The notes under the pieces are model-generated. The model had not been told where the DNA came from and made no database searches. It saw only the letters and a program-made list of their open reading frames with translations. From Psococerastis gibbosa (taxonomy: Eukaryota; Arthropoda; Insecta; Psocodea; Psocidae): a DNA stretch of 64,000 bases. How positions within the stretch are numbered: the first letter of the stretch is position 1; the number at the start of each line of letters is the position of its first letter. The stretch lies in contig OZ020488.1 in NCBI GenBank assembly GCA_963971405.1, positions 22,277,089 to 22,341,088 on the forward strand, given 5' to 3'. This document shows, piece by piece, positions 53,031 through 63,844 of the stretch. The position numbers and the translations under genes were made by a program.

Positions 53031-53150
53031 CTTTCCCATTTGTACGTTACTGTAAGGAAAGCATTGTGATGATCGAGATTTTCTGAGATTTCAAAGTAAA
53101 TTTCACTATTCAATTTCGACAGGATTTCAAAAACCACTGTTTGCAGTTAG
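53030..53150 (-). repeat. Family X, terminal scrap
   Basis: TTGCTTTCCCATTTGTACG, GTAAGGAAAGCATTGTGATG and CGAGATTTTCTGAGATTTC match the right end of family X in minus orientation; the rest is lost. Confidence 0.6.
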
Positions 53151-53156
53151 GCGCGG

Positions 53157-53544
53157 TTTCCACCGACCGGCTAGGGCTGAATACAAATACGGTGACGTGG
53201 TAGCAGACATTAAGACTTAGGCGGTTTCCACCAACCTCGCATTGCAGAATGCAAATGACATTGACGGAAATTTGAATTTTTCTTTTTATAGAAATCTATT
53301 AAAATGTTTGTACTTAACATATCCCATGAAGCCATTTTTTGATTTTAGTTTGTTTGTTTGTGATTTTACTCTATGATCATTGATCAATTTTAACTACGGC
53401 ATAGAGGAAAACAAACATTTCCGTCAATGTCATTTGCATTCTGCAACGCGAGGTCGGTGGAAACCCCACCTAAGTCTTGAATGTCTGCTACCACATCACC
53501 GTTTTTGTATTTAGCCCTAGCCGGTCGGTGGAAACCCCGCCTAA
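53157..53544. mobile_element. Nested PIF/Harbinger-like MITE, 382 bp, clearest example
   Basis: Outer element 53160-53541 (TTA left, TAA right): GGCGCGGTTTCCACCGACC and inverse, then GGTGACGTGGTAGCAGACAT and inverse. Inner element 53220-53470, flanked TTA/TAA, starts GGCGGTTTCCACCAACCTC and sits exactly in the outer palindrome's centre (AAGACTTA / TAAGTCTT). The core has TAGATTTCTATAAAAAG inverted and AAAATGTTTGTACTTAAC. The plus ORF at 53481 overlaps its right end and is spurious. Confidence 0.9.
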
Positions 53545-53754
53545 TATCAATCTTCCTCAGTGAAATCCCACTATTTTGGGACTATGGGATTTTCAATTTT
53601 TCACTTTTTTTGTTTGTATGGTATAACATGTGTATTAGATACTTAATACTTATATACTTGGATGTTGAAGGCATTTAAGCTATATTGTTACTATACTATT
53701 GTACTATTGTACCCCCCCCCCCGCCCCCGCTCTCAAAATTCCTGGGTTCGTCTA

Positions 53755-53945
53755 CCAAAATTGGACAATCCAATTGTTCTTCTGCTTCTTCTTCTGGCTC
53801 TACAGCCCTTGATGAGCTTTGGCCTGCTCGACTGCACTCCTCCAGTCATCTCGATTTTGTACAACCCTCCACCATCTACGGACTACCAAGTCGCGAAGGT
53901 CAGTTTCCAACTCATCTTTCCAGCGTTTGAGCGGTTGAAGCAATT
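53755..53945 (-). pseudogene. LINE C-terminal fragment (same family as 29967)
   Basis: The minus strand encodes KRWKDELETDLRDLVVRRWW, RVVQNRDDWRSAVEQAKAH, then a stop and SQKKKQKN. This is the ending seen at 30070-30205, but with the two stops of that copy replaced by WW. 5'-truncated, and inside the presumed SCAI intron. Confidence 0.75.
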
Positions 53946-54244
53946 GTTTCAATGACCAATATTATGTTTTAGGATAGGGAAAATAGTAGCAGCCTAAATA
54001 TACCCCTAGGACAATATTTTATTTGCCATGGATGATCATAGCCACTCCTCAATCACTGTACTATTGTAATAGATAAATAGGCAAGCATTTACAGGTTCAC
54101 CCCTGCTGACCCGGATACTGTGTACCAGTGGTACACTATAAAGTAAGTGTCAATATTATAAGGGAGGATTTCCAAGCGAAATTCTCAAATATTATTTTCT
54201 TCTCCCCCCCCCCTGAGAAAAATTTCTAAATCCGCCTCTGGAAT

Positions 54245-54458
54245 CTTTTTTTTTATTGAATATTTTTATTCTAATACTGAACCAACCAAGCGGAGTAAGG
54301 GCTATAAGCCCTCTCTTACACTCAACTAGGAAAGCCCGGGACCGCCTGCTTTACATGCCCCCCGAAGCATGGCCAGAAAATGTAACAAGTGTGGGACTCG
54401 AAACAACAACCATTCGGGTGAAAGTCGGAGTCTGTACCACTACTCTACATGTCCTGAC
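54245..54458 (-). repeat. SINE family 1, full-length copy
   Basis: Minus orientation: T-rich tail, AACCAACCAAGCGGAGTAAG, CTCTCTTACACTCAACTAGG, AAGCATGGCCAGAAAATGTA, inverse B box GGACTCGAAAC, ACTACTCTACATGTCCTGA. Confidence 0.85.
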
Positions 54459-54721
54459 ATGTCTGCTGAAACTTTTCGGCCTAAGTGTCTCTTTTCACAG
54501 TAATAAGCCCGCTGCAAAAGATTAAGTTCACATCATTCGCACAAATAGATACGAGACTAAAGAAGAACATGGAAATCAAAATATATTTTTGAAGTCCCAA
54601 TTTCTCATGAATGATAGGAAAATCAACAAGAGAATATATAAACTCCAATTTATGGGAATAGAAGTAGGGGTCTTATTTACCTACCAGTAAGAAAAAAAAA
54701 AGGAATGAGAGGAGCAGCAAC

Positions 54722-54887
54722 TGCGGGCCTACTATGGCGATTAATTTTAATATTAACCTGGGATTAAAAATGTAAACAAGACAACTTTGCAATGACAAGT
54801 GCTATTCAAAATCGTTTTGATAACATTTTGAACCCCAGAGTAAGTTAATACTATTGTAATAAACGACATAGTAGACCCGCTGGTAGG
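54722..54887. mobile_element. Family R MITE, ~165 bp
   Basis: GCGGGCCTACTATGGCGATT mirrors AACGACATAGTAGACCCGC. The centre ACAAGTGCTATTCAAAATCG is shared with the other family R copies. Confidence 0.75.
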
Positions 54888-55780
54888 TTCCAGCATGAGA
54901 AAAGCCTAATCTTAGCCTGTCATGGATCTATTGTGCATGCGAAAAATTCATTCCATGATCGTATTGTATATACTGTAAGAAATACAAAGTAAGAACGTAC
55001 CTATATCGTAATACTCATCTGCAAAGTGGTGTTTGCATTCAATTAAAGAGTCAGTCTGTTACGGACTTGAGGCAAGTTCCTCAGAAAAGAGAATCAACTT
55101 TTCAAATTACAGTATGCATATGGCTGACTAGTTGGGGTTCCCTGATCCATTTGCCATCTTAATTAAATATTTAATAAGCATTCAAGTTGTAGCTTATTGG
55201 TTTCATGGCTTCTTAAACACAAACAACCTCTCTCATTATATGAGGTAAGAGACAGCTGTTGGCTAATGTTGCATTATCTCTTATTTTCAATAAGATATAA
55301 ATACCTTACAAGGCTTACATCCAACTAACAGAAGTAACTTATTAGTATCTGATGCTGCCGCTACTTATTTAAGTTTCTCGACGGATATTTTACAGTGAGC
55401 TCGATAAAATATAATAAAAATGGCATGAAAACAAACTGCTCCGTCATGCAGTCACCATTATTCTTTGCTCTCCCCCTCTGCAAATTGCTAACTTCTATAT
55501 CGTTGACCAAGCCCACATTGTATGAATAACGCATACACAGTTCGAAGTAAGTACGATAATTTTGATGGCAGGCAATCAGTCAATTAAAAACCTTCGGTAA
55601 CCAATTAGAAACAAAAATTGATGCTGACGTTAGCAAGCATTATGGTCGCATTTTGGCAACAAAAAGTTAACGAATCCTGCACTGCATCGTACTGACTTAA
55701 AGGTTTTAACACCCCCTAAGGCCCTTCATGTAAATGTAACTTAACTGGCAGTTTGTCATTGTGTCGCCAGTGCGGAACTA
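54888..55780. other. Unassigned sequence, presumably SCAI intron
   Basis: Unique-looking. TATATGAGGTAAGAGACAG at about 55230 contains a good donor-like GTAAGA, but no SCAI-like peptide precedes it. Confidence 0.3.
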
Positions 55781-56686
55781 AAAGAACCGGTCCGAGTTTG
55801 CTCCAACATGCTTTCCAATTTATCAAATAGTAGACAGAGATAGTGAGTTACTTCATAGAAAATAATTTCACTATGGTTAAATTTCGGATCCCGCGGGGGG
55901 GGGGGGGTCCATCTGACGTCACCGGAGGTGAGGTAACCTCTCCATACATAAAAACCCTTAAAACTCCATTCTATCTAGTGTACGGCACACAATGTATTGG
56001 AGCGTGAATTTTCAATAATTTCTTAAAAAAATTATTTTTTGCACAAAACCAAATACTTTTTTGGGAAAGCAACCTGTTCGGTTTTGTTACTCTATTTAAC
56101 ACCTAAAACATACCTGAAGGTAGAAGTCATCGATAGAAAGGTTCGGCAGGAAAATTATTTTTTAGTAATTTTTCATGAAAATTGAATTATATCCATTTTT
56201 TACCCCCAGAAGGAAACTATCAAGAGGCAAGCGACTCACCGCATTTTGTTTACATTAATAACGACTACAATAAATGATAATTTAAAAGCAACCGTTGGAG
56301 CCGTTTTTGAGAAATAATTTTTTTACACGTTTTTTGAGAATTAAACCCCCCAAAATTGAGTTAACCCAAAATAAAAAAAAGCTATCTTGAGGTATGATTT
56401 TTGTGAACCTACATGCTCTGGCAAAATCGACCGAGTAATTTGCCCGGAAATTGATGAACAGACAGACAGAGCGACAGATAGAGCGACAGACAGAGCGACA
56501 GAGCGACAGACAGAGCGACAGAGCGACAGACAGAGCGACAGACAGAGTGACAGACAGACATTTCGTGAAAAACCACTTTTTTTGGTTCCTGGGACTTCAA
56601 AACGTGTAAATCCGTTGAAATCTCGGAACCGAAAATTTTTACCATCACAAAGCTTTCCTTATACTACGTATAAACTGGAAAGCAAT
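55781..56686 (+). repeat. Family X repeat, full-length copy 5
   Basis: From AAAGAACCGGTCCGAG to TGGAAAGCAATAAAG. It is longer than the others because the (CAGA)n segment has grown into an ~100-bp array of GACAGA and GCGACAGA units (56458-56560). The two ORFs on opposite strands here are the array read in both directions. Confidence 0.88.
56458..56560. repeat. GACAGAGCGACAGA minisatellite
   Basis: Irregular alternation of GACAGA and GCGACAGA units within family X copy 5. Other copies have only three to five GACA units at this position, so it expanded within this copy. Confidence 0.9.
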
Positions 56687-56689
56687 AAA

Positions 56690-57315
56690 GTCTGCTGCTA
56701 ACGCGTGAGTTATGGCAAACACCATGGCTTCAGAGCCCAGCCGGCAACCATAGACCCCATCAGAAATGAAAAAAGTGTAAAGAAGTTTAAGGGTGCTTGT
56801 CAGTCACGACTATTTTATGGGTATGCATGACGTATATTTGGTGTGATCTGCTAGATTTAATTTTTTTTTTCTCAGCTAAATCGTAATTTTATTTGTAAAT
56901 TATAAGCATTATTATTATGGGTTAATTGTAAGAGTGTAAGTAAGAGAGGCCCAAAATTCGCCCATTCACCAATTTTCTATCTTTCTTTTTTCGTAGGCCT
57001 ATACCACAAAAACATTTTTTTTTCTTCTTCTTTATCTACCTTGTTAGTACCCCCCCCCCCCCTCAGGTGGTAAAGGATTTCTCAATTCATACATAGCACA
57101 ATCTCGGTTTTTTTTTTTTAGGCGCGGGACTCTTTCGAGTATTTGCGCCGGTCGGTGTGTAAAATCTCTGATTGGGCTTGGCCGCTTGGGTGACACTTCG
57201 GAACTTACATAGTGCCAAACCTTCGTGTTTGAATTTGCTATGATATGAATGAGGTGACCTGTTGATTATAGTGGATTCTGAACCACTTGGCTTCAGCCTC
57301 TCACACGAATAGTTT
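56690..57315. other. No gene; scraps of known repeats
   Basis: 57118-57165 shares about 45 bp (CGCGGGACTCTTTCGAGTAT) with 31258-31312. 57250-57291 matches the end of the 13014/50195 repeat. C run at 57051-57062. Confidence 0.5.
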
Positions 57316-57830
57316 ATTGTTTTCCTATTTATATACGTAGTAAGTAGGCTATAAGGGAAGCTTTGTGATCGTCGAATTGATATTCGAGATGTCTGTCTGT
57401 CGGTCTTGTTCGTCGATTTGTGGGCAAACTACACGGTGGAATTTGATAAGATTAAGGATCTAGGTTCACAAAAATCATATCTCGAGACCATTTATTTTTA
57501 TTTTGAGGTAACTCCATTTTTATTTTCAAAAATATATATTGTAGTCATTATTTTATGTTGACAACCCCCAATAGGTCGCTTGTCCCTTGATAGTTTGGTT
57601 ATAAAAAAATACTAAATTTTCATTTAAAAAAATGACTGAAAAAACATTTTTCTGCGAAACCTTTCTATGGATACTTCCTAACTTCAGGTTTTAGGTGCTA
57701 AATATGAGATGTAAAACCGATCAAAACAAAGGTACTTTACCATGTAGTCTTGGTTTTGAGGTTTATTCATGGTTGCATCGTATATCTGCCATTATTACTG
57801 TGTTGTATTATATTAGCCTGACCGTTCTTG
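57316..57830 (-). repeat. Family X, degenerate copy
   Basis: Minus orientation with deletions: ATAAGGGAAGCTTTGTGATC, GATGTCTGTCTGTCGGTC, TTGTCCCTTGATAGTTTGG, ACCTTTCTATGGATACTTCC. The distal end is lost. Confidence 0.65.
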
Positions 57831-57924
57831 ATTATGCAATCATCCCATCGATCAATTATGTGCATTGGGAGAGGGGAAGTAGAGGCAACAGAAATTTAAT
57901 TAATTTATTTAAGAGATTTAACAG

Positions 57925-58095
57925 TAGACTTCGTTGGCCAGGTGGTAGCGTGCTTGTACTTGTGCGAGTCTCTACACGTCATGTGATCGGAGACGTGTCG
58001 TAACTCAGCACGGGTACTAACCTACAGAGGCGACTGAAGAGATCAATCGGATACATCCATTGAATTGTTTGCATGCGATTAACCTTTAAAAACAA
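57925..58095 (+). repeat. SINE family 2, full-length copy
   Basis: Head GTTGGCCAGGTGGTAGCG (A-box-like), GTGCGAGTCTCTACACG (B-box-like), GATCGGAGACGTGTCGTAAC, GAGGCGACTGAAGAGATCAA, TTGCATGCGATTAACC and an A-rich tail. Other copies: 3041 (+), 59640 (-), 63365 (-). Probably tRNA-derived, from the internal promoter-like boxes. Confidence 0.75.
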
Positions 58096-58108
58096 ATAAA
58101 ACAAAATA

Positions 58109-58329
58109 ATGTCAGGACATGTAGAGAGTGGTACAGACTCCGGCTTTCACCCGAAACGTTGTTGGTTCGAGTCCCACACTTGCTACATTTTCTGTTCATG
58201 CCTCGGAGGGCGTGTAAAGGAGGCGGTCTCGGGTCTTCCTATATGAGTGTAAGAGAGGGCTTTATAGCCCTAACTCTGCTAGGTTGGCTTTGTAATAGAA
58301 CAAAAAAGTCAATATTTATTTATTTATTA
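58109..58329 (+). repeat. SINE family 1, full-length copy
   Basis: GTCAGGACATGTAGAGAGTG, CTTTCACCCGAAACG, B box GGTTCGAGTCC, body and (TATT)n tail. It directly follows the SINE family 2 tail. Confidence 0.88.
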
Positions 58330-58740
58330 AAAAATATCGTAAAAGTAGACAGCATTTTTTCCAAATTTGTATACTTGCCTGCAAATATTCTCATTTGGCA
58401 TCTAAAAGAAAGCATTTTGCACCTGTAGCATCGAAAGCGCAATCTGCCCAATGAACTATATTGACGACCGCGACAATCGAGTTAAATATTGCCGGTAGTA
58501 TGCCTCATACTGTATATACTGCAACGTTTGATAATCAGGTTATAAGCAACCACTTAGTGGAAGCGCTCTCTCTGTAAAAGCCCTTTTACTGCTTTCTAAC
58601 GAAGTATACAGGTAGGCAACGGCATCACAATTTAAAAGCCTAATTTAACAAGGTTATTTTACAACCTTTTACGAAATATTCAGTTTAAGCTCAAAACCAA
58701 TACCATAGGGAAGGTCCTATCAATGAGACTACGACACCAG
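58330..58740. other. No recognised feature
   Basis: Unassigned sequence without exon or repeat support. Confidence 0.3.
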
Positions 58741-59049
58741 GGGCCCCGACTTGGAGGGAGCACGGTCCATCTTGCCCCCGTAGACTAGTTTCTGGGGGGG
58801 CAGCGCCCCCCCCCCCCAGAAGCAGAGCCATTAGTGCAGTTTATTTATTTGTCTCCCTTAATATTTCAAACATTAAGATAAAAATAAATAACCAATAATT
58901 TTATAGAAAGAGCGAGTGTACGTCGGTCAACGTTTTCTGCATTATTGTTATTTTAAGTAACCATATACCAATGCATTTTCTTAATACTTTCCAAAGTACC
59001 GAATCCTTGCCCCCCCCCCCCAGAATTTTAAAAAATTCGGCGTCCCTGG
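58741..59049. mobile_element. Probable hAT MITE, ~309 bp, decayed
   Basis: CCAGGGGCCCCGA at the left mirrors TCGGCGTCCCTGG at the right. Inside are C runs (about 58808 and 59010). The flanks CTACGACA and CTGTGACG agree at only 5 of 8, so the borders are tentative. Confidence 0.45.
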
Positions 59050-59638
59050 CTGTGACGAATGTTTTCTGGATCTAGTAACGCTTTCTTCGTCAATAACGCC
59101 AAGGGAGATTTTAAAGGCAGAAATAACGAAAGTCAGTCATGTAAGGATAATTTATAAATACAATTTAAGCTTTTGGCACGCATCTCGGGGCAGAGCAAAA
59201 GGTACAATTTACTCAATTTAAAAAAAATTTATAGTATAGGTTTCAAGTTCAGAGTTTTCAAATTAAGGTACAGATTCCCAAATATCTTGTCGAAAAGGAT
59301 CAAGGAATAATTTAGTAGAAATTAAATAATTTTTTGTTCCACAGCCGCAAAGAAATGAAAGTATTCAAAAGAAAAATTCATAACAAATTCAAGCTTTCTG
59401 AAAAAGTGGTCTATTTCTCTGACTGATTTATAACTATTCTATAAAATCGGTTTAATGAACTTCATCGAGTTTTCAGAAGTCGTCATATTTCAAATGAGAA
59501 AATTACCTTCGAAAGTTGGCTTTTATGAGTTTTCTCTTGACTTTATTCATAACTTGGCGGCTGTTGAACGGGTAATTAATTAATTTCGTAAAAACTCACG
59601 GTAATTTTATTTTATTTTTTATAAAAAATTTTTAAATA
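59050..59638. other. No recognised feature
   Basis: AT-rich; no exon supported. Confidence 0.3.
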
Positions 59639-59639
59639 A

Positions 59640-59800
59640 AACCGCACACAAACAATTTAATTCATGTATCCGATTGACCTCTTCAGTCGCCTCTGTAGGT
59701 TGGTACCCGTGTTGAGTTACGACACGTGTCCGATCGCATGGCGTGTAAAGACTCGCACAAGTGCAAACACGTTACCACCTGGCCATCGAAGTCGATTTAT
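59640..59800 (-). repeat. SINE family 2 copy
   Basis: Minus orientation: ATCCGATTGACCTCTTCAGT, TACGACACGTGTCCGATCGC, GACTCGCACAAG and TACCACCTGGCCATCGAAG match the 57925 copy. Confidence 0.75.
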
Positions 59801-60532
59801 TACTTGAATTACTAGTTTGCAAAATATTTTGAATAACACAAATATTGAAATACACTACGATACACACCTTTTACTTGAGAAGTAAATACTTATTCTAATA
59901 AATTCGGCTGAATTATAAATATTTAATGTATCTAGGTACAGTCGACATAACTTAAAGAATGTTTCACTCTAAATTGAAATTTGATTTGTCAATGCTGCAA
60001 AGTAGTAAATATTTACTATTTACTATTATTATGCATTGAAAAACCAATTCCAATTCAGAGTGAAACTTTCTTGAACCTAGCTGTGAATAGAAATAAAATT
60101 TAAGTACATAAACGTATAGAATACAGTAGAAGTTTTGTTTATTTACTAATCTAATATGACTTTTTTCCATTTTTCTGACTTTCCACAGGTACGTGAAAAT
60201 CCCTTATTTACATATACGAATTCCGAATTGCATAATGACTAGGTAATGCACCATCAGAATCTTCATTAGCGAAGGAGATTAAATTCAACCTTTGTGCACG
60301 CCCTAAATCAGATCGTTCGGCGGCTTGCTGCTGGAATCTTAAAAATGCCTGTCAGATAAAGAAAAGGAGGGAGATGATAAAATATCTGCTGATGTTCTCT
60401 TGGAATGAATTAAAAGAAAACGAATCCATCAAAACCCGTTATTTCATACTTTCCCTGATTACGATTGAGAGTCCAAGAACGGAAATAGCCAATTCAATGG
60501 AAGAAAATGATAAGAAAATCTTATTGATTAAG
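59801..60532. other. No established gene
   Basis: TTTCTGACTTTCCACAG at 60188 (+) is acceptor-like, but the following sequence does not encode the SCAI second exon (DLPQYG). Confidence 0.3.
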
Positions 60533-60970
60533 AGGATATGCTGAGTAAAAAATTTGCACCCCAAATTTAAATTGATATTAATTAGTATTATATATTTAAA
60601 AAAAAAACTTTTCATTTCTTATTTCATTAACTCAGCAAGTTATTATTAATTTGGCTCATTTAAGTTGTAGAAGACTACTTCGCGCATCATGCTTGTAATC
60701 GGGAATTTTCACTTTTCGGTTTTGTAGTTTTCCCAAAATCCTAGACTACGCAAAATTTTAGTCCCCACTGGTTTTTATGAAAGTACTGAGGTACCAAAAA
60801 TTTAGTATTTCCTATTATATTGTATGATGCATGAAGTAGTCTTCAACAACTTAGGCCTACATGAGTCAAATAATCTTTAATAATTTGCTTTGTTAATTAA
60901 ATAAAAAATAAGAAGTCAATGAAAACAACAAATTTTGGGGTGCTAATTTTTTATGTAGCATGTCCTCTTA
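60533..60970. mobile_element. Family P palindromic MITE, copy 3
   Basis: TTAAGAGGATATGCTGAGTA at the left and TATGTAGCATGTCCTCTTA at the right; inner GTTGTAGAAGACTACTTCG and AAGTAGTCTTCAACAACTTA are inverted. It follows the 26401 copy throughout. Confidence 0.75.
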
Positions 60971-61320
60971 GAATTATTTTTTTTAAAACAAAAACAGGCC
61001 GGTTAATAATGTAGGATGTCTACGATACCCAAACCCCTGGGGGCTGGGACAAATGAATAAAACATGGCATCTGTCGGTGACCGACCCATTTCTGGCAACA
61101 CCCCATTTCTTTACGTCTCCCCTTTCTTCTTTTGATCGTGCTACAATACCTTTTGACCCCCTCTCCTCCTCAGCCCACCTAATCACCAATTTTACTTAAA
61201 TACGTCCTTTCCGTGACACAATTCATTGTATATTTCCACGCGTTGGGCTATGTCGGATTTGGCTGTAATTTGCAACCTACCTTATATACCGTATCATGCA
61301 TTTGGAAAGGTTTTCCAATA
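60971..61320. other. No recognised feature
   Basis: The minus-strand ORF at 60983-61189 has no homologous motif and no in-context start, so it is not accepted. Confidence 0.3.
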
Positions 61321-61588
61321 TATAGGCTCAGTGCCGGATTAGTGATGTAGGCCTAGCAAGAGTAGCAAATGCTACGGGCCCCGCGAATTTGGAGGCCCCG
61401 TGCTCCAACGGTATATTTTGCCCAAATTAAATGCAGAAAAGTATATTTGTCACCGTTTTGTTTTGTTGCTAACCTGTTTCTTTGTTACTAAACTAAACCC
61501 TGAACTCGAGAACCTACAGCAAACCAAGGGCTCCTTGACAGAATTTCCTACAGGCCCCGCGCTGACTTGATTCGGCACTGTATGGGCT
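61321..61588. mobile_element. hAT MITE, 252 bp, with 8-bp duplication
   Basis: Element 61329-61580: CAGTGCCGGATTA and, inward from the right, CAGTGCCGAATCA. Flanks TATAGGCT (61321-61328) and TATGGGCT (61581-61588) match at 7 of 8. Confidence 0.85.
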
Positions 61589-63364
61589 CTGAAGCCGCCC
61601 GAAAACGAGAGTGTGGAAACAGTTATTTATTATAAGGCAGTTTCCCTTAGAGTTGTGTATAGAATAGATTACAGATGGGACATTCGCTGTCTGAAAGCCA
61701 TGCCTGGTGCCCCACTCCACCAGCCACGTCTTCTTCGTCCACTGACTATTCAAAGAAAATGTGGCAGGAGGCACCTGAAATTCAAAAAATATTTTTGGCG
61801 GGGGCCAATACCCCATCTCTCCTATATAGAACTTTAGTTTCTCTTATCAATTTTATACCGAAGTACCGTAGTAAAATAGTAATTTGTTTGAAGCAGCAAT
61901 AGACCTGATAGGTCGGCGCAAACCAGAAGTTGTTTGAAAACCTCTACATAGACTTAAGTACCTAACTCTACTTTTTTTTTCAATACTCCCTGGCCTCGAA
62001 ACCGGTTTTTTTATTATTTTTACACTTACATTTTTGCCTTTATTATAACATTATGAATTTATACACACATGTAAATGGTCAGCATTTGTTTAATGTTTAA
62101 AAATAAGCCATACAATCGTTACAAATATGGTTCGAAGCCCATAGTAAAAAACATCACTGAATCAACGGATTTTAAATCCTATCATGGCCATTGTAAACGA
62201 GAAGAAACGCTTTTGCCAAAATGAGCCAACTTATGACTATTGTACATATATTTGTATGTCTGTTGAACGGTGAAACATTGAGTTTAAAACGTTGCAGCGT
62301 AGGTTCACTTTTCCTGTGTTCATTTCATTGCCTGAACTCCACATAGTTAATGCATTATACTGTATTAGGCTATTATAGTATGAGTTCAACGGGAAAAAAA
62401 GAATCCGTTAAAAATCATCGTATTTAAAAACCAAAAGGACAACCGATAATCATAGAACGCGGCCACTTACAATGAGGATTGAATTGATTGAGGAAGAAAA
62501 CAGGAAAACGATTTTAATTCTCACTCAGACTTGGGGAAATTTCTCGCAAAAACTAAGGGAGGGTATAATGGGATTCGAGTCACGGGGTCGCTGAAGAGAG
62601 AGAGAGGAGGGGGGGGAGGGGCTGTCACAAGTACCGATTGAGCCCCCTCACCCCTTTACCGCACCACTTCACAACCTTTCTGCACAAAAACGGCAAGGGC
62701 TCCTGGAAGGCGATCAAGTGTGCATCATATGTACCTTGACGAGCGATTTTCCCTCCTAGCCCTTGCGAGAAATGGCAATGTGTGAAAGAGTGAATTCTGA
62801 TTTGTTTTATGGAGCCCTTAATAAATTGCTTGAAGAATGAAGATTATCCTGGTTATTTCCGAATGTCCTCTTTTATGACCCATATAAGTCGCTGTTGTCA
62901 TTGATTAGAATCTAACTAGGCTATATCACTCTTCAGTTTCAAAATTTCCACATTTTCTAACAAGGTTTGTTTCCTAATAAATTTCAACACACTTCAGCTG
63001 AGCTGGCATAAGACAACTTAGGGAGCATTCGAAGTATGTCATATAAACCGTCTGATAGACTATCAATTTCCAAGTTCGGACAGTCAATCACGCCATCTAC
63101 CAGAATGCACATTGAAGGTAGCAACCGTTATTGATTTTTGGTTGGAACTTTGAAATTGGCAGTTAGTTTATTGGATGGTTTAACGGGCGTACTTCAAACG
63201 GACCACTGTCACGGTCACCTATTTTAGTGCAAATGGTAAATAGATTAATTTACATTTTACAGCATTTATACACAATGCCCAATTATTTTCCTATAAGGTA
63301 GTGTCACCTAATAGATGGCATACCACTTAAAGTTGACAGTGAGTTGCTAAATGAAAAATTGAAA
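61589..63364. other. 1.8 kb without a recognised gene
   Basis: Overlapping short ORFs on both strands at 61514-61902 show no family. A GA-rich run lies at about 62594-62622. The rest is AT-rich and unassigned. Confidence 0.3.
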
Positions 63365-63505
63365 ACTAAATTTTTTTTAAACGATTAACCCCTTCAGTCG
63401 TCTCACTAAGTAACTTTAATACTAGTGTTGAGTTGTGACACGTCTCCGATCGCATGGTACGTGTAGAGACTGTTGTGAGAGCTACCACCGTACTACCGAA
63501 GCGGT
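63365..63505 (-). repeat. SINE family 2 copy
   Basis: ACGATTAACCCCTTCAGTCG, GTTGTGACACGTCTCCGATC, CATGGTACGTGTAGAGAC and GCTACCACCGTACTACCGAA match family 2 in minus orientation. Confidence 0.7.
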
Positions 63506-63844
63506 CAATAAAAAAAAAAGTACCGTATCTATTTAGAGTTGATTTTTGATTTCATGTGATAGAAAATCATTATAGGCCTGCCCCAAGTAAGAAAAAAATA
63601 TTCTGGCAATTTGTTGAACCCCTTGTTTTCAAGCTTGTAGCAACTCACTGTCGTCTGTAGGTGGTAAATCATCAATAGGTGGCACTACCTTAGGTTCTTC
63701 TTCGGCCAACACCCGTCCTCCGGCTGGTAGACCATTTGACCCCGGGCTACATAGTATTCCCTCCTGTAGTTCGGTTTTCTACCTCTATGCCATTGCAACT
63801 GAATAAAAGATCGGCGTTTCCTTCCCCTTGGAAGCAGAGGGACA
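63506..63844. other. No recognised feature
   Basis: Flank before the terminal MITE; the minus-strand ORF at 63685-63912 runs into that element and is not a gene. Confidence 0.3.

Noticed and set aside
56387-56701. ORFs rich in TDRQTDRATDR and, on the other strand, SVCRSVALS
   Set aside because: Direct translation of the GACAGA minisatellite in family X; no protein expected.
60188-60240. Acceptor-like TTTCTGACTTTCCACAG as a possible SCAI exon 2
   Set aside because: The following bases do not encode the expected DLPQYG-type sequence in any frame.
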